The notes: a model not told the origin generated them from the letters alone. Positions 1-8,876 are shown, counted from the stretch's first letter. The stretch: 64,000 bases of DNA from JBCCXL01 sp039191605 (GCA_039191605.1 JBCCXL010000020.1:1-64000); one strand, 5' to 3'. A program made the numbers and translations.

Positions 1-196
1 CCTTCCACGAACGGTGCCAGGGACCTTCCACGAACGGTGCCAGGGACCTTCCACGAACGGTGCCAGGGACCTTCCACGAACGGTGCCAGGGACCTTCCAC
101 GAACGGTGCCAGGGACCTTCCACGACGGGTGCCAGGGACCTTCTACGACGGGTGCCAGGGACCTTCCACAACAGGTGCCAGGGACCTTCCCCTCTG
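1..196. repeat. 23-bp tandem repeat array, open at the window edge
   Basis: Eight head-to-tail copies of a 23-bp unit (ccttccacgaacggtgccag plus gga) start at 1, 24, 47, 70, 93, 116, 139 and 162, with a partial ninth at 185. The first five copies are identical. Copies 6 to 8 carry changes in the acgaacggtgcc segment (acgacgggtgcc, then a t at the fourth-from-start acga, then acaacaggtgcc), so the array decays toward its right end. There are no spacers, so it is not a CRISPR array. It probably continues to the left of the window. The open frames through it are a by-product of a 23-bp period without stops. Confidence 0.95.
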
Positions 197-289
197 AGTT
201 GAGCTCAAAACAGAAACAGCCCGGCAGGCGCTGGAAAGCGCATACCGGGCCGTGGAGAGAGCTCCGCGGGCGCTCAGCGCCGGGAAGGC

Positions 290-676
290 TCAGGCGTTGG
301 AGTGCAGGCCGACTCGATTGCCCTCGGAGTCGTGGAAGAAGGCGCAGAAGCCGTGCTCGCCGATATCGAATTTGCCCATCTCGACCTTGCCGCCGGCCTC
401 TTCGACTCGGCCGAGGACAGCGCTGAGATCCGGATCGCCGTTGAGGTACACCACGGCGCCCTGGGTGCTGGGCACGTAACCGTCAGCCTTTACCAGAGCG
501 CCGCCAACGCCGGCGCCCTGCTGGGGCAGGAAGGCCATCTCGGTGCCGGGCATCGGGAAATCCTGGATCTCGGTATCGAAAATCTTGGAGTAGAAGGCCT
601 TGGCGCGCTCCATGTCGACGACGGGAATCTCGAACCAGTTGAGGGAATTACGGTTGGGGGTCTCAGCATCAGACAT
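290..676 (-). CDS. VOC (glyoxalase/bleomycin-resistance fold) family protein
   Basis: A 128-residue protein of the single-domain vicinal oxygen chelate type. It opens with NWFEIPVVDMERAKAFYSKI, the typical first strand and helix of the fold, and ends with the paired HDSEGNRVGLHSN strand. The family coordinates a metal with paired His/Glu residues; the Glu in WFEIP and the terminal HDSEGN segment are candidates. Some members are lyases, dioxygenases or binding proteins, so the substrate cannot be read here. The ATG at 676 is preceded by aggag at about nine bases. It stands alone between the repeat array and a membrane gene. Confidence 0.88.
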   Translation of the reverse strand: MSDAETPNRNSLNWFEIPVVDMERAKAFYSKIFDTEIQDFPMPGTEMAFLPQQGAGVGGALVKADGYVPSTQGAVVYLNGDPDLSAVLGRVEEAGGKVEMGKFDIGEHGFCAFFHDSEGNRVGLHSNA

Positions 677-889
677 CGTCTGGATCTCCTAAACAAAGGT
701 TGAGGGGGAGGGTTATCAAGACCGGAGCTTCCTCGCCGAGGCGACGGAAATTCTTGGGCTCGGAGCCGAGATACGGGAAGTATAGGGCACGGTTGCAGGC
801 AGACGCCTAATGCCCAACCGGACGAATTCAGGAAGTAAAAACGCGCGAAAGCGCACCTTCCCAATATATTTACGACGCCTTCCAATAAA

Positions 890-1717
890 TCAAGTTTCGT
901 CGACCAAGGTACTCCGAGCATTGCCATCGACGGAGCCCGCCCCTTCCCATCCCTCGGGATCGAACCCGCGGCGCCCCTCGAGAATCATGATTTTCTGCCA
1001 CACCTTGCGAGAGAGACCGGTGGAGAGGGTCTCGATCTCGTTCACCGTCTCCAGCAGCACGGCGTCATCCAGAGTCTGGGCGTACAGCGCGGCGATCTTG
1101 CCGAGGATGGAGAGCAGCTCGCTGCAATAGTCCAGATAGCGGCCGAGCTCGAAGGCAGAGGCGAAGCGAGGCTCCGGGGAGGAGGCGGTGGGAGGGCCGC
1201 GGTGCAGCAGGCGCTCGGGATCCTTGGTGAGCTGATGCATGTCCACCACGTGGGCGAGGGCACGCAGCTCGTCCAGGGCGCGCAGGGCCCGGCGGCGCTT
1301 CACTCGGGTCTCCACCGAGAGCAGAAAGAAGAGAGCGGCGCCGAGGAGCACAAGATCGTTGAGGGCGGCCTCCGCCAGGGGCAGGAATTCGTCGATCCGA
1401 AAGACGTCTTCGGAAAGCTCCAGGTTGAACCCCGCCGCCACCAGGGTGCCCAGGAGCAGGATCACGAAGAGCGCCACCAGAGCTCGGGGCCAGTAGATGG
1501 GCCGATCGATCTCCTCGACCGTCGTCTCCGCCTCGCGAGCCACCTGCGCGACCTCCGCCGCCACCTGAGCGAGGCTCGCATCCGGGAAGCGCTCCCGGAC
1601 CCGGCGCTCCAGGCGCTGGGCCGTGGCGATGACCTTGGAGCCCTTCAGCGCGCGGTATTCCGACACCTTCCCCTCCCGTGGAGGGGTGGAATCTTCTTGC
1701 TGTGTCCCGAGACTCAC
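890..1717 (-). CDS. Hypothetical two-helix membrane protein
   Basis: I do not recognise a family. The 275-residue product has a charged N-terminal helix rich in Arg/Glu (residues about 25-75), a hydrophobic segment at about 78-98 (ALVALFVILLLGTLVAAGF), a short amphipathic stretch, a second hydrophobic segment at about 115-133 (ALNDLVLLGAALFFLLS) and a long cytosolic helical C-terminus. The GTG at 1717 is poorly served by a ribosome site. An in-frame GTG at 1666 lies just after ggaggggaa and may be the true start. It follows the 1734-2438 gene by 16 bases on the same strand, so the two are probably co-transcribed. Confidence 0.7.
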   Translation of the reverse strand: MSLGTQQEDSTPPREGKVSEYRALKGSKVIATAQRLERRVRERFPDASLAQVAAEVAQVAREAETTVEEIDRPIYWPRALVALFVILLLGTLVAAGFNLELSEDVFRIDEFLPLAEAALNDLVLLGAALFFLLSVETRVKRRRALRALDELRALAHVVDMHQLTKDPERLLHRGPPTASSPEPRFASAFELGRYLDYCSELLSILGKIAALYAQTLDDAVLLETVNEIETLSTGLSRKVWQKIMILEGRRGFDPEGWEGAGSVDGNARSTLVDET

Positions 1718-1733
1718 CTACGCTCGCTCGCCT

Positions 1734-2438
1734 TCAATCACTCTCGATACCAGCACTGACATCCCAGGCTCCCTCCCGGTATTCCCCCACCACCCGCTGC
1801 CAGCAGTCTTCCGCCGCGTCGGCGGCCAGGGGATCGCATTCCAGGAGGGTCAGCTCCGCCGCCTCGTCCGCGGCGATCCTCACCTCCCGGGGCACCGTCA
1901 CGCCGAGGCTCTGCGCCCGGGCACGCTGAGCCGCCGCCAGCGCCGTCGCCGCGTCGGCTCCGTCCTGGCGATGGACGCTGAAGGACTCGGGATCGAAGGT
2001 CCCTACCAGAGTACGCCCAGGGTCTCCCTGAATCAGCTTCACCGTTGAGGGCAGGCGCACCCGGGCAGCGTCCAGCACCGAGACGATGCGATGCCCCTCG
2101 ACGATCACCACCTTCCCCGCAGCGGCGGGCGACTGAGGCGTCGCCCGTACGATGACGTCGAAGAAGGCTAGCCGCTGCGGTGGCGAGGCGCTCTCCGCGA
2201 CGTCGCCTGCTCCGCCGCCGTGGGCGCTCAGCGAGCCCAGCAGCACCCAGCCGAGGCCCAGCATCGCCAGCGCGATCAGCAGCGAGCGCATCTTGGCGCC
2301 GCGAGGCTGGGGAGCCTTCAGCCCTTGCCGCAGCGAGGGACCCAGAGAAGAACTCGGCGAGGAACGCAGCGACCAACCGCTACCAGAGGTGACGGAGGGC
2401 TTGTTCGGGGATGGCGAGGAAATGCGCAGCCTGGCCAT
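1734..2438 (-). CDS. Hypothetical single-pass membrane-anchored protein
   Basis: The 234-residue product has a Ser/Pro-rich cytoplasmic N-terminus, one hydrophobic segment at about residues 51-70 (RSLLIALAMLGLGWVLLGSL) and a soluble C-terminal part of about 160 residues with no motif I can name. The ATG at 2438 has aaggag six bases upstream, so this start is preferred to the internal ATG at 2291, which would give a signal-peptide-like start. It is the first gene of a two-gene minus-strand unit with the 890-1717 membrane protein. Two Cys residues lie near the C-terminus. Confidence 0.65.
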   Translation of the reverse strand: MARLRISSPSPNKPSVTSGSGWSLRSSPSSSLGPSLRQGLKAPQPRGAKMRSLLIALAMLGLGWVLLGSLSAHGGGAGDVAESASPPQRLAFFDVIVRATPQSPAAAGKVVIVEGHRIVSVLDAARVRLPSTVKLIQGDPGRTLVGTFDPESFSVHRQDGADAATALAAAQRARAQSLGVTVPREVRIAADEAAELTLLECDPLAADAAEDCWQRVVGEYREGAWDVSAGIESD

Positions 2439-2844
2439 GAGAGGCTCCTTCGAGGGGGTGAATCAGAGTTACCGAATCATACTTTCTTTCCGCTCCCGCG
2501 TACTTCCTACTACAAAGACCGGAGAAAGCGGCCTCCAAGCGCAAATCGGCGCGCGATGGTCTGATAGATTCAGCATTCTCTCAGGTTCGTCTCAAAACCA
2601 AGAGGGTCGCCGCCCCGCGCGCCACCCTCCCTCCGGTCCGCGAACCCTGGGACCTACTCTGCTTTTCACTGCCATCGTTAGGCCATCGACTCCCGTCGCT
2701 ACGACGCCCATCGTCAAGACATCGGGCGCAGCCACCGAGCAGCGCCCCGTGATCGCACTCGAGATCCCGGCCGGATCCCCACGGTGAACCCAAGGCCAAT
2801 GACTTGGATCGCTCCGAGACTCACTCGGCGCAGGAGGACTTTCC
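2439..2844. other. Intergenic region with no supported gene
   Basis: This spacer separates two divergently transcribed genes and should hold both promoters. I see no convincing RNA gene, repeat or paired -35/-10. A minus-strand frame at 2592-3038 overlaps the start of the following real gene and has no homology I recognise. Confidence 0.4.
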
Positions 2845-5340
2845 TTGACCCCATCTCTCGCTTCTACGCTCCACCCCTTCTCCCGGCGCCCCTTCTCCCA
2901 GCGCCCCAGCTGGCTGCTCCGCGCCACTCTCAGCACGCTCCTTCTAGCCCTTGCCGGCAGCCTTCTCGCCCCGACCCTGTACGCCCAGCCGCCGATCATC
3001 CAGCCTGGCGCCCCCGGCGCGGCGGGGCAGGAGCTCACCGCCGAAGAGGCGGTTCAGATCGCCGACACCAGCTACTCCCCGGCGGACGTGGTCTTTCTCC
3101 AGGACATGATTCCCCACCATCACCAGGCCCTGGAGATGGCCGCCCTGGTGGCGGAGCGCACCAATCGCCCTGAGCTGATCGACGTTGCCGGACGCATCAA
3201 CGCCTCCCAGGGAGACGAGATCGACTTCATGCAGTCCTGGCTGCGGGATCGCGGCGAGCCCGTGCCGGACCCCACCGCTCATCACGCCATGCACACCGCC
3301 CACACCATGGCCGGCATGGCAACCCCGGAGCAGATGGCTCAGCTCGCAGAGGTCCGCGGCATCGACTTCGACCGCCTCTTCCTGAAGCTGATGATCACCC
3401 ACCACGAGGGTGCCCTCACCATGGTGGAGGATCTGACGGAGCAGTCCGGCTCGGCCTACGACCCCGTCCTCTTCGAGTTCACCAACGACGTGGTCAACGA
3501 TCAGAGCGCCGAGATCGAGCGCATGAACGCGCTGCTGGTGACCCTCTCCGACGACCCCCGCTCCGGCCTGGCCCCGGGCTTCCGGGACGCCGGCGAGGCG
3601 ATCCAAAACCTCCAGCTGCTGGCCTCCCTGCCCAAGCCCGACGGCTTCTTTGATCCCAACAACCCCTCCAACATTCCGCCGGAGCCGCCGAAGGACGAAG
3701 ACGAGGAAGAAGAGGAAGAGGAGCGCTTCGACGAAGACGACTTCCGCTCTCCCCTGCTGAGCTTCTCGAACACCGACATGGCCTTCTCCGACGACGTGCT
3801 GGTAGCCGGCAACTACCACGGCTTCAACACCTACCGCCTGCAGGACGACGGCCTGCCGGAGCTCATGGCCTCGGTGGTCTGCCCCGGCGGCCAGGGGGAT
3901 GTCTCCATCGTCGGTGACCTGCTGATCATGTCCGTGGAGCAGCTCCGCGGCCGCCTCGACTGCGGTCTTCAGGGCGTCAGCGAGGACGTCAGCGCCGATC
4001 GCTTCCGCGGTATCCGCATCTTCGACATCAGCGACCTCACCCGCCCGGTGCAGGTGGGCGCGGTGCAGACCTGCCGCGGCTCCCACACTCACTCGGTGGT
4101 CTCCGGCCCCGGGGAAGACGGCAAGATCATCGTCTACAACTCCGGCACCGCCTCGATCCGCGAGCAGGAGGAGCTCGACACCTGCTTCGACGAGCTGCCC
4201 GGCGACGAGCGCACCGCTCTCTTCCGCATCGACGTCATTGAGATCCCGGTGGACGACCCCTCGAAGTCGCGCATCATCGATAGCCCGGCGGTGTTCGCGG
4301 ACGAAGAGCGGGGCGTCATCGCCGGCCTGTGGCGCGGCGGCGACCACGGTGATGACACCCAGGAATCCCGCCAGACGGATCACTGCCACGACATCACTGT
4401 CTTCCCCTCCCTGAACCTCGCCGCCGGCGCCTGCTCCGGCAACGGCATCCTCTTCGACATCTCCGACCCGATGAATCCCCGGCGCCTCGACGCCGTGGTG
4501 GATCAGGGCTTCGCCTACTGGCATTCGGCGACCTTCAACAACGACGGCACCAAGGTGCTGTTCACCGACGAGTGGGGCGGCGGCAGCCGTCCCCGCTGCC
4601 GCACCTACGATCCGCTGGACTGGGGCGCCAACGCCATCTACGACATCGTCGACGGCGAGCTGGAGTTCCAGAGCTACTTCAAGATTCCCGCCCCGCAGAT
4701 GGAGCAGGAAAATTGCGTCGCCCACAACGGCTCCATCGTGCCGGTGCCCGGCCGCGACATCTTCGTCCAGGCCTGGTACCAGGGCGGCATCTCCGTGCTC
4801 GACTTCACCGACTCCGCCAACCCGGTGGAGATCGCCTACTTCGACCGCGGCCCGCTGCATGAAGAGCACCTCATCCTCGGCGGCTACTGGTCGGTGTACT
4901 GGTACGAGGGGCTGATCTACGGCACCGAGATCGTCCGCGGTCTCGATGTCCTGGCCCTCGAATCCAGCGAGCACATCACCGAGAACGAAATCGCCGCCGC
5001 CACCATCGGCGACCAGGGACGCATCTTCAACCCGCAGCAGCAATTCCCCGTCACCTGGCCCGACGACCCCGTCATCGCCCTCGCCTACCTCGACCAGCTC
5101 AAGCGAGACAACGGCCTCCCGGCCCCCCTCGCCGGAGAAGTCTCCGAAGCTCTCGCGCTCAGCGCCAAGAAGCTAGAGAAGGCGAGCAGCGACAACGACC
5201 TCGCCGGTCACCTCGATAGCCTCGCCAACGCCGTCAAGGCGGAGGCCGGAGAGGGACTCAGCGCCAGCCGGCGCGCGGCCCTCGGCGAGAGGCTGAGCGG
5301 CATTGCGGATCGGCTGCGGGGTAGCTCAGCGGCCCGCTGA
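2845..5340 (+). CDS. Secreted DUF305 plus LVIVD-repeat protein
   Basis: The 831-residue exported protein starts with an Arg-rich signal peptide (hydrophobic core LLRATLSTLLLALAGSLLAP, ending near YAQ). Residues about 70-240 form a DUF305 domain with both characteristic His motifs, FLQDMIPHHHQALEMA and LFLKLMITHHEGALTM; this ferritin-like fold is linked to metal handling in other bacteria. An acidic linker (DEDEEEEEEERFDEDDF) follows, then about 450 residues of LVIVD-type beta-propeller repeats such as RGIRIFDISDLTRPVQVGAV and GILFDISDPMNPRRLDAVVD, and a helical C-terminus. The start is TTG with aggagg seven bases upstream. A terminator follows at 5386. Function is unknown; metal binding at the cell surface is inference. 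Confidence 0.88.
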   Translation: MTPSLASTLHPFSRRPFSQRPSWLLRATLSTLLLALAGSLLAPTLYAQPPIIQPGAPGAAGQELTAEEAVQIADTSYSPADVVFLQDMIPHHHQALEMAALVAERTNRPELIDVAGRINASQGDEIDFMQSWLRDRGEPVPDPTAHHAMHTAHTMAGMATPEQMAQLAEVRGIDFDRLFLKLMITHHEGALTMVEDLTEQSGSAYDPVLFEFTNDVVNDQSAEIERMNALLVTLSDDPRSGLAPGFRDAGEAIQNLQLLASLPKPDGFFDPNNPSNIPPEPPKDEDEEEEEEERFDEDDFRSPLLSFSNTDMAFSDDVLVAGNYHGFNTYRLQDDGLPELMASVVCPGGQGDVSIVGDLLIMSVEQLRGRLDCGLQGVSEDVSADRFRGIRIFDISDLTRPVQVGAVQTCRGSHTHSVVSGPGEDGKIIVYNSGTASIREQEELDTCFDELPGDERTALFRIDVIEIPVDDPSKSRIIDSPAVFADEERGVIAGLWRGGDHGDDTQESRQTDHCHDITVFPSLNLAAGACSGNGILFDISDPMNPRRLDAVVDQGFAYWHSATFNNDGTKVLFTDEWGGGSRPRCRTYDPLDWGANAIYDIVDGELEFQSYFKIPAPQMEQENCVAHNGSIVPVPGRDIFVQAWYQGGISVLDFTDSANPVEIAYFDRGPLHEEHLILGGYWSVYWYEGLIYGTEIVRGLDVLALESSEHITENEIAAATIGDQGRIFNPQQQFPVTWPDDPVIALAYLDQLKRDNGLPAPLAGEVSEALALSAKKLEKASSDNDLAGHLDSLANAVKAEAGEGLSASRRAALGERLSGIADRLRGSSAAR

Positions 5341-5385
5341 GGCTTCGCGCTAGATCTGATGTTCCCTTTCGGGAAGCACACCTTG

Positions 5386-5421
5386 AGAGCCACCGGACTT
5401 GGTTTCGGTGGCTCTATTTTG
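5386..5421 (+). terminator. Rho-independent terminator after the DUF305/LVIVD gene
   Basis: Perfect 10-bp stem agagccaccg (5386-5395) / cggtggctct (5406-5415) with a 10-base loop, followed by attttg. It lies 45 bases past the stop codon of the upstream gene. Confidence 0.85.
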
Positions 5422-5529
5422 TATCTGCTGCGAACTTCGAGGCGACTCGCCGTCGATACGAGATTCCTAACGAAGAGCGTAGGGAGACTGGCGGCAAAGC
5501 GCCCAGCTAAATCGCCCGATGAAGTCTCT

Positions 5530-5778
5530 TTATTCACTACCCTGAGCTGTATTGGAAGCTACCGCAGGCCTTGGTCCCTCGAGACATTGCCGCGCATAGA
5601 GCAGGCAAGCCGTGATGTCTTCCACCTCGAGATCAGGCAGTTCGACCAGTAATTCGTCTGTCGACAGACCTTCCGCCAACAAGTCGAGCACATCAGCAAC
5701 CCGGATTCGCATTCCCCTCACGCAGGGCCGGCCGCCACATTGGGCTGGATCTACGGTGATCCGTTTGGGAAACTGCAT
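5530..5778 (-). CDS. DUF433 family antitoxin-like protein (orphan)
   Basis: The 82-residue product matches the DUF433 pattern: RITVDPAQCGGRPCVRGMRI, then RVADVLDLLAEGLSTDELLV and a final LPDLEVEDITACLLYARQ helix. DUF433 proteins are winged-helix-like and normally precede a DUF5615 PIN-like nuclease as its antitoxin. Here the downstream side (5341-5529) holds only a terminator from the opposite gene and no nuclease frame, so the partner is missing. No strong ribosome site is visible. It may be a relic or act on a toxin elsewhere. Confidence 0.85.
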   Translation of the reverse strand: MQFPKRITVDPAQCGGRPCVRGMRIRVADVLDLLAEGLSTDELLVELPDLEVEDITACLLYARQCLEGPRPAVASNTAQGSE

Positions 5779-5895
5779 GGAACTCTCTTTCTTTTCTGTT
5801 GTCGCAAGCGCCGCTATCCCGTCATCTTAACGAAGGGCCTCTAACCGTCGCCTCTTCCATTCGAGCCACGCGCCCGCGGTACGGAGCCATTCCTC

Positions 5896-6771
5896 ATGCC
5901 CCAAAGTTCACCGCCAGTCCTCCTCCTCGGCGCCACCGGCGCCCTCGGCACTCACCTCGGCCAGCAGCTCCAGCAGCGCGGCCACGCCGTGCGCGCCCTC
6001 CTGCGGAACCCAAACCGCGACCGCCAGCGCCTCGGCTTCACGCCGGAAGAAGTCTTCCCCGGCGACCTGCGCCAGCCTGAAACCCTCCGCGCCGCATGCC
6101 AGGGCATCGAAACCGTAGTCTCCGCCGCCGGAGCCTCCCTCGCCCTCGCTTTGCGTCCCGGCTCTCCTACCTTCGATGAGGTCGACGCTGCAGGCCACCG
6201 CAACCTCGCCGAAGCTGCCGCCGAAGCCGGCGTCCAGCGAGTCGCCTACGTCTCCGTCCTCGCCACCGAAGCCACCCGAGACCTCGCCTACGTTCGCGCC
6301 CACCTCGATGCTGAGGCCGCCCTTCAGGCCGGCCCCTTCGAAACCACCATCGTCGCCCCCACCGGCTACTTCGGCAGCTTCGATATTTTCCTCACCCTGG
6401 CTCGCTTTGGCTTTGCTCCGGCTCCTGGGGGAGGAAGTGCCGAGACGAATCCTATTGCTGAAGCTGATCTTGCGGCCTTCGTGCTCGATGCTCTCGACCA
6501 AAGCGCCGGAAAGCAAGAGGTTGGCGGGCCCGAGGTGATTACGCGACGACAGATTGCGCAGCTTGCGTTGAAAGCTCGTCAGCGCCGGGGTTTCGTAATG
6601 GCTCCACCTCTCGCTCTTCTGAAACTTCAGGGCAAACTGCTCACGCCTCTTGATCGCCGGTTGGCGCAGCTACTTGCGTTCTTTGCCGCTGTCTCTGGAA
6701 GTGAATGCCTCGCTCCTCCAACCGGGAGCACTACTCTCGCTCAGTACTTCCAAGACCGGCTAGGCAATTAA
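5896..6771 (+). CDS. NAD(P)-binding NmrA/SDR-like reductase
   Basis: The 291-residue atypical short-chain dehydrogenase opens with the Rossmann motif VLLLGATGALGTHLGQQL (GxxGxxG), followed by RALLRNPNRDRQ, where the Arg after the second strand suggests NADP(H). Further landmarks are GDLRQPETLRAACQGIETVV, YVSVLATE and IVAPTGYFG. The classical YxxxK pair is absent, as in NmrA/NDUFA9-like members that often sense or bind the cofactor rather than reduce a known substrate. The ATG at 5896 has ggag nine bases upstream. The last third (after about 6400) is less GC-biased than the first, a compositional shift inside one gene. Confidence 0.85.
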   Translation: MPQSSPPVLLLGATGALGTHLGQQLQQRGHAVRALLRNPNRDRQRLGFTPEEVFPGDLRQPETLRAACQGIETVVSAAGASLALALRPGSPTFDEVDAAGHRNLAEAAAEAGVQRVAYVSVLATEATRDLAYVRAHLDAEAALQAGPFETTIVAPTGYFGSFDIFLTLARFGFAPAPGGGSAETNPIAEADLAAFVLDALDQSAGKQEVGGPEVITRRQIAQLALKARQRRGFVMAPPLALLKLQGKLLTPLDRRLAQLLAFFAAVSGSECLAPPTGSTTLAQYFQDRLGN

Positions 6772-6906
6772 TGGCTCAAGGGCTTATCTGGGGAAGCCGT
6801 GGAGAGGAGTGACCTACTAATGAGCATCCAGCTCTGTTCGGATAGCCGTTATCGGACAAAACACAAGACAGAGCGGGTTTTCATCTCACCTCTCCCAAGA
6901 TGATCC

Positions 6907-7386
6907 TTATTCTCCAACCCTGACCAAGGCCTGCCTCACTAATCTTTCACCGAGGTAGTACCCAGCGCGAATCATCGCTTCCAAAACCGGTCTCGCTGCT
7001 GGAATCAATCCTACGTCTTTCGCTTCGAGAACAAGACCAAGCGTTCCTACGCAGGAAAGCTGTAGAGACCGTGCACAGGCTCGAGCCGCTCGATCATCGA
7101 GCACACACGAGTAGCCAGATTGATTCTTCGCCCAGGCAAGAACTGAGCTCTCTCCAGGACCGAGGTCCCAAGCCGAAATCTCAGTGGGCACGACACCTTC
7201 ATTGCCAGCGCGAATCCAATCGATCTGCTGCACCCTCTCCGCTACATCATCGCGATGAGCGCCTGCCTCGAGCTCCTGAAGCACAGTCAGCGGTACAACA
7301 ATCTCCTCAGCGAGATCTTTGAGTATCTGAAGCTGACTCGCAGCAGACAGCAGAATGAGCGGCGAAGCATTAACGACGAGCTTCAC
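6907..7386 (-). CDS. DUF3368 PIN-like toxin
   Basis: The 159-residue protein has the DUF3368 version of the PIN nuclease fold: VVNASPLILLSAASQ at the start (first acidic position replaced by Asn, usual in DUF3368), VPLTVLQELEAG, DLGPGESSVLAWA and VLDDRAARACARSL carrying the later acidic residues. The known family role is the toxin of a type II module cleaving RNA. The GTG start at 7386 lies inside the end of the antitoxin gene (17-base overlap) with ggag seven bases upstream. The region is noticeably less GC-rich than the core genes, suggesting lateral acquisition. Confidence 0.9.
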   Translation of the reverse strand: MKLVVNASPLILLSAASQLQILKDLAEEIVVPLTVLQELEAGAHRDDVAERVQQIDWIRAGNEGVVPTEISAWDLGPGESSVLAWAKNQSGYSCVLDDRAARACARSLQLSCVGTLGLVLEAKDVGLIPAARPVLEAMIRAGYYLGERLVRQALVRVGE

Positions 7387-7639
7387 GCAGAAACTCCAGC
7401 TCCCGATCCAGCTCTTCCTCTGTCACCTGGAGGATGGGCTCGTTTCGTCGACTCAGCTCGACGAGGAACTCGACTCGGCTTAGACCAGCGATCTCAGATG
7501 CCTTGCTCTGGGAGACTAGGCCCTGTCGATACCACTGCACGCAGGCAGCTAACCTCATTTCCCTCGCAAATTCCTCCGGAGCAAGCCGTAATGCGGAAAA
7601 TGTGCTGGCAGGAATCTGGTACTTGATGGTGGTGGGCAT
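7370..7639 (-). CDS. UPF0175 family antitoxin
   Basis: An 89-residue protein beginning MPTTIKYQIPASTFSALRL, with the family helices EEFAREMRLAACVQWYRQG and the conserved GLVSQSKASEIAGLSRVEFL helix-turn-helix-like segment. UPF0175 proteins are the antitoxin partners of DUF3368 PIN toxins. The ATG at 7639 is preceded by gggag at seven bases, which decides it over an upstream in-frame ATG at 7744. The gene overlaps the toxin by 17 bases, giving coupled translation with the antitoxin made first. Confidence 0.9.
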   Translation of the reverse strand: MPTTIKYQIPASTFSALRLAPEEFAREMRLAACVQWYRQGLVSQSKASEIAGLSRVEFLVELSRRNEPILQVTEEELDRELEFLREARR

Positions 7640-7940
7640 CTCGATCTCCCAAAGAAGTCTCAGGATACTCGACGAGTAGATCTTGATTCTAGCTTCGGCG
7701 CTTGCGTAGACCATGGGAAAAACCGGAACTCTTTCTGCAGCCACCCAATCGAACTACCAAACGATCGCCTCGGGGCAACCGACGATTACTGGTCCCTGAT
7801 CTAGGGTTCGAGGGTGACGAGTTACCAGGTATAGCAACCGACCCAGCAGCTGAAAAGACCGATTCCAAACCTCTTGATCAGAAGCCACCAGACATCTCAG
7901 CAAACAGCTCGATTCGCCAGCAGTGTAAGCGTGTCAAACG
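7640..7940. other. Intergenic region upstream of the toxin-antitoxin pair
   Basis: This stretch lies between the ATP-grasp stop codon and the antitoxin start, both read on the minus strand, and must contain the toxin-antitoxin promoter unless the genes are co-transcribed. Its composition is lower in GC than the flanking core genes. I see no further gene, repeat or clear operator. Confidence 0.35.
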
Positions 7941-8876
7941 CTACCCCTCCCCCTCCCGAAGCACCCTCGCCAAGAACCTCGCAATCTCCGCCGCGCCTTT
8001 CTTCTCCACCACCTGCTCCGCTTCGCGGTTGTAGTTGGTGTTGGTGTTGACGTCGTAGACGAAGAGCTCTCCGCCTTCCCCCGGCACGAACTCAAAGGCG
8101 GCAATTTCAACACCGCTATCGGCGAGCACGGCCTCGAAGAGGGGGATGTTGGGGTCATCGTCGAAGTCGTCGACGATGCTGAATTTGTTTTGGCTCGCTG
8201 CTTCTGAGCTCTCTTCCCCGCCGTCGACCTGGCAGGGGTCGGCAGGGCAGAGGCTGAAGCCATCGCTGGCGTCGACCCGGACGGTGTAGAGGAACTTGCC
8301 GCCGATGAATTCGGCACGGTACACGCCGCCGCCTGGAGGGTCGATGTATTGCTGCAGCAGCCAGACTCCATCCCGGGGATCTTCGTATTCATCGGAGCGC
8401 AGGTACTCTTCCAGCTCTCCGTCCTGGGTGATCAGCTTGACCTGATGACCGCTGCCGCCGCGATTGGGTTTGAGGATGTAGGGACTTTCCATGCGCGCCC
8501 CGGCCTCGAGAATCTTTTCCACCCCCACCGCCGCGATGGTCTTGGGAACCCGGACTCCGTGGCGCTGGAGCAGGGAGTATTGGGCCACCTTGTCGACTTC
8601 GAGGCGGATGGCGTTCACGCCGTTGACCACTCGGCGGCCATAGGACTCCAGCCACAGCAGGATGGAGCGGGTGAGCTCCGGCGAGTAGTAGTGCCCGCGA
8701 ATGTGGGAGGAGGCGCTCATTCGGTTGTAGAACACGCCCTCCGGGGGTTCTTCGAAGAGCGGCGCGGCGCCGGAATCAAGGTACCAGTCTTCGACCGGCA
8801 CCGAGAGCTTCGCCAACTCTTCCTGAATGGGCTGACTCCATTCCTGATTCTCGTGGATGATGAAGACCTTCGACAT
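7941..8876 (-). CDS. ATP-grasp domain protein, RimK/CphA-like
   Basis: The 311-residue protein has a pre-ATP-grasp N-terminal domain (VFIIHENQEWSQPIQEEL) and an ATP-grasp core: MESPYILKPNRGGSGHQVKL (phosphate-binding loop with Lys), WLLQQYIDPPGGGVYRAEFI, and the metal-binding end AAFEFVPGEGGELFVYDVNT with NTNYN. The family ligates carboxylates to amines or thiols using ATP; the substrate is not evident. The ATG at 8876 follows ggg-ag by seven bases and is chosen over the ATG at 8912. It is monocistronic as far as can be seen. Confidence 0.85.
   Translation of the reverse strand: MSKVFIIHENQEWSQPIQEELAKLSVPVEDWYLDSGAAPLFEEPPEGVFYNRMSASSHIRGHYYSPELTRSILLWLESYGRRVVNGVNAIRLEVDKVAQYSLLQRHGVRVPKTIAAVGVEKILEAGARMESPYILKPNRGGSGHQVKLITQDGELEEYLRSDEYEDPRDGVWLLQQYIDPPGGGVYRAEFIGGKFLYTVRVDASDGFSLCPADPCQVDGGEESSEAASQNKFSIVDDFDDDPNIPLFEAVLADSGVEIAAFEFVPGEGGELFVYDVNTNTNYNREAEQVVEKKGAAEIARFLARVLREGEG

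Noticed and set aside
1..202. CRISPR array or repeat-encoded protein
   Set aside because: Units are directly adjacent without spacers; open frames exist only because the unit lacks stops, and they have no start signals.
2944..5043. Very long minus-strand open frame opposite the DUF305/LVIVD gene
   Set aside because: Its product is a Val/Gly/Ala/Asp-rich mirror of a strongly supported gene with domain motifs and a good ribosome site; high GC keeps the complement open.
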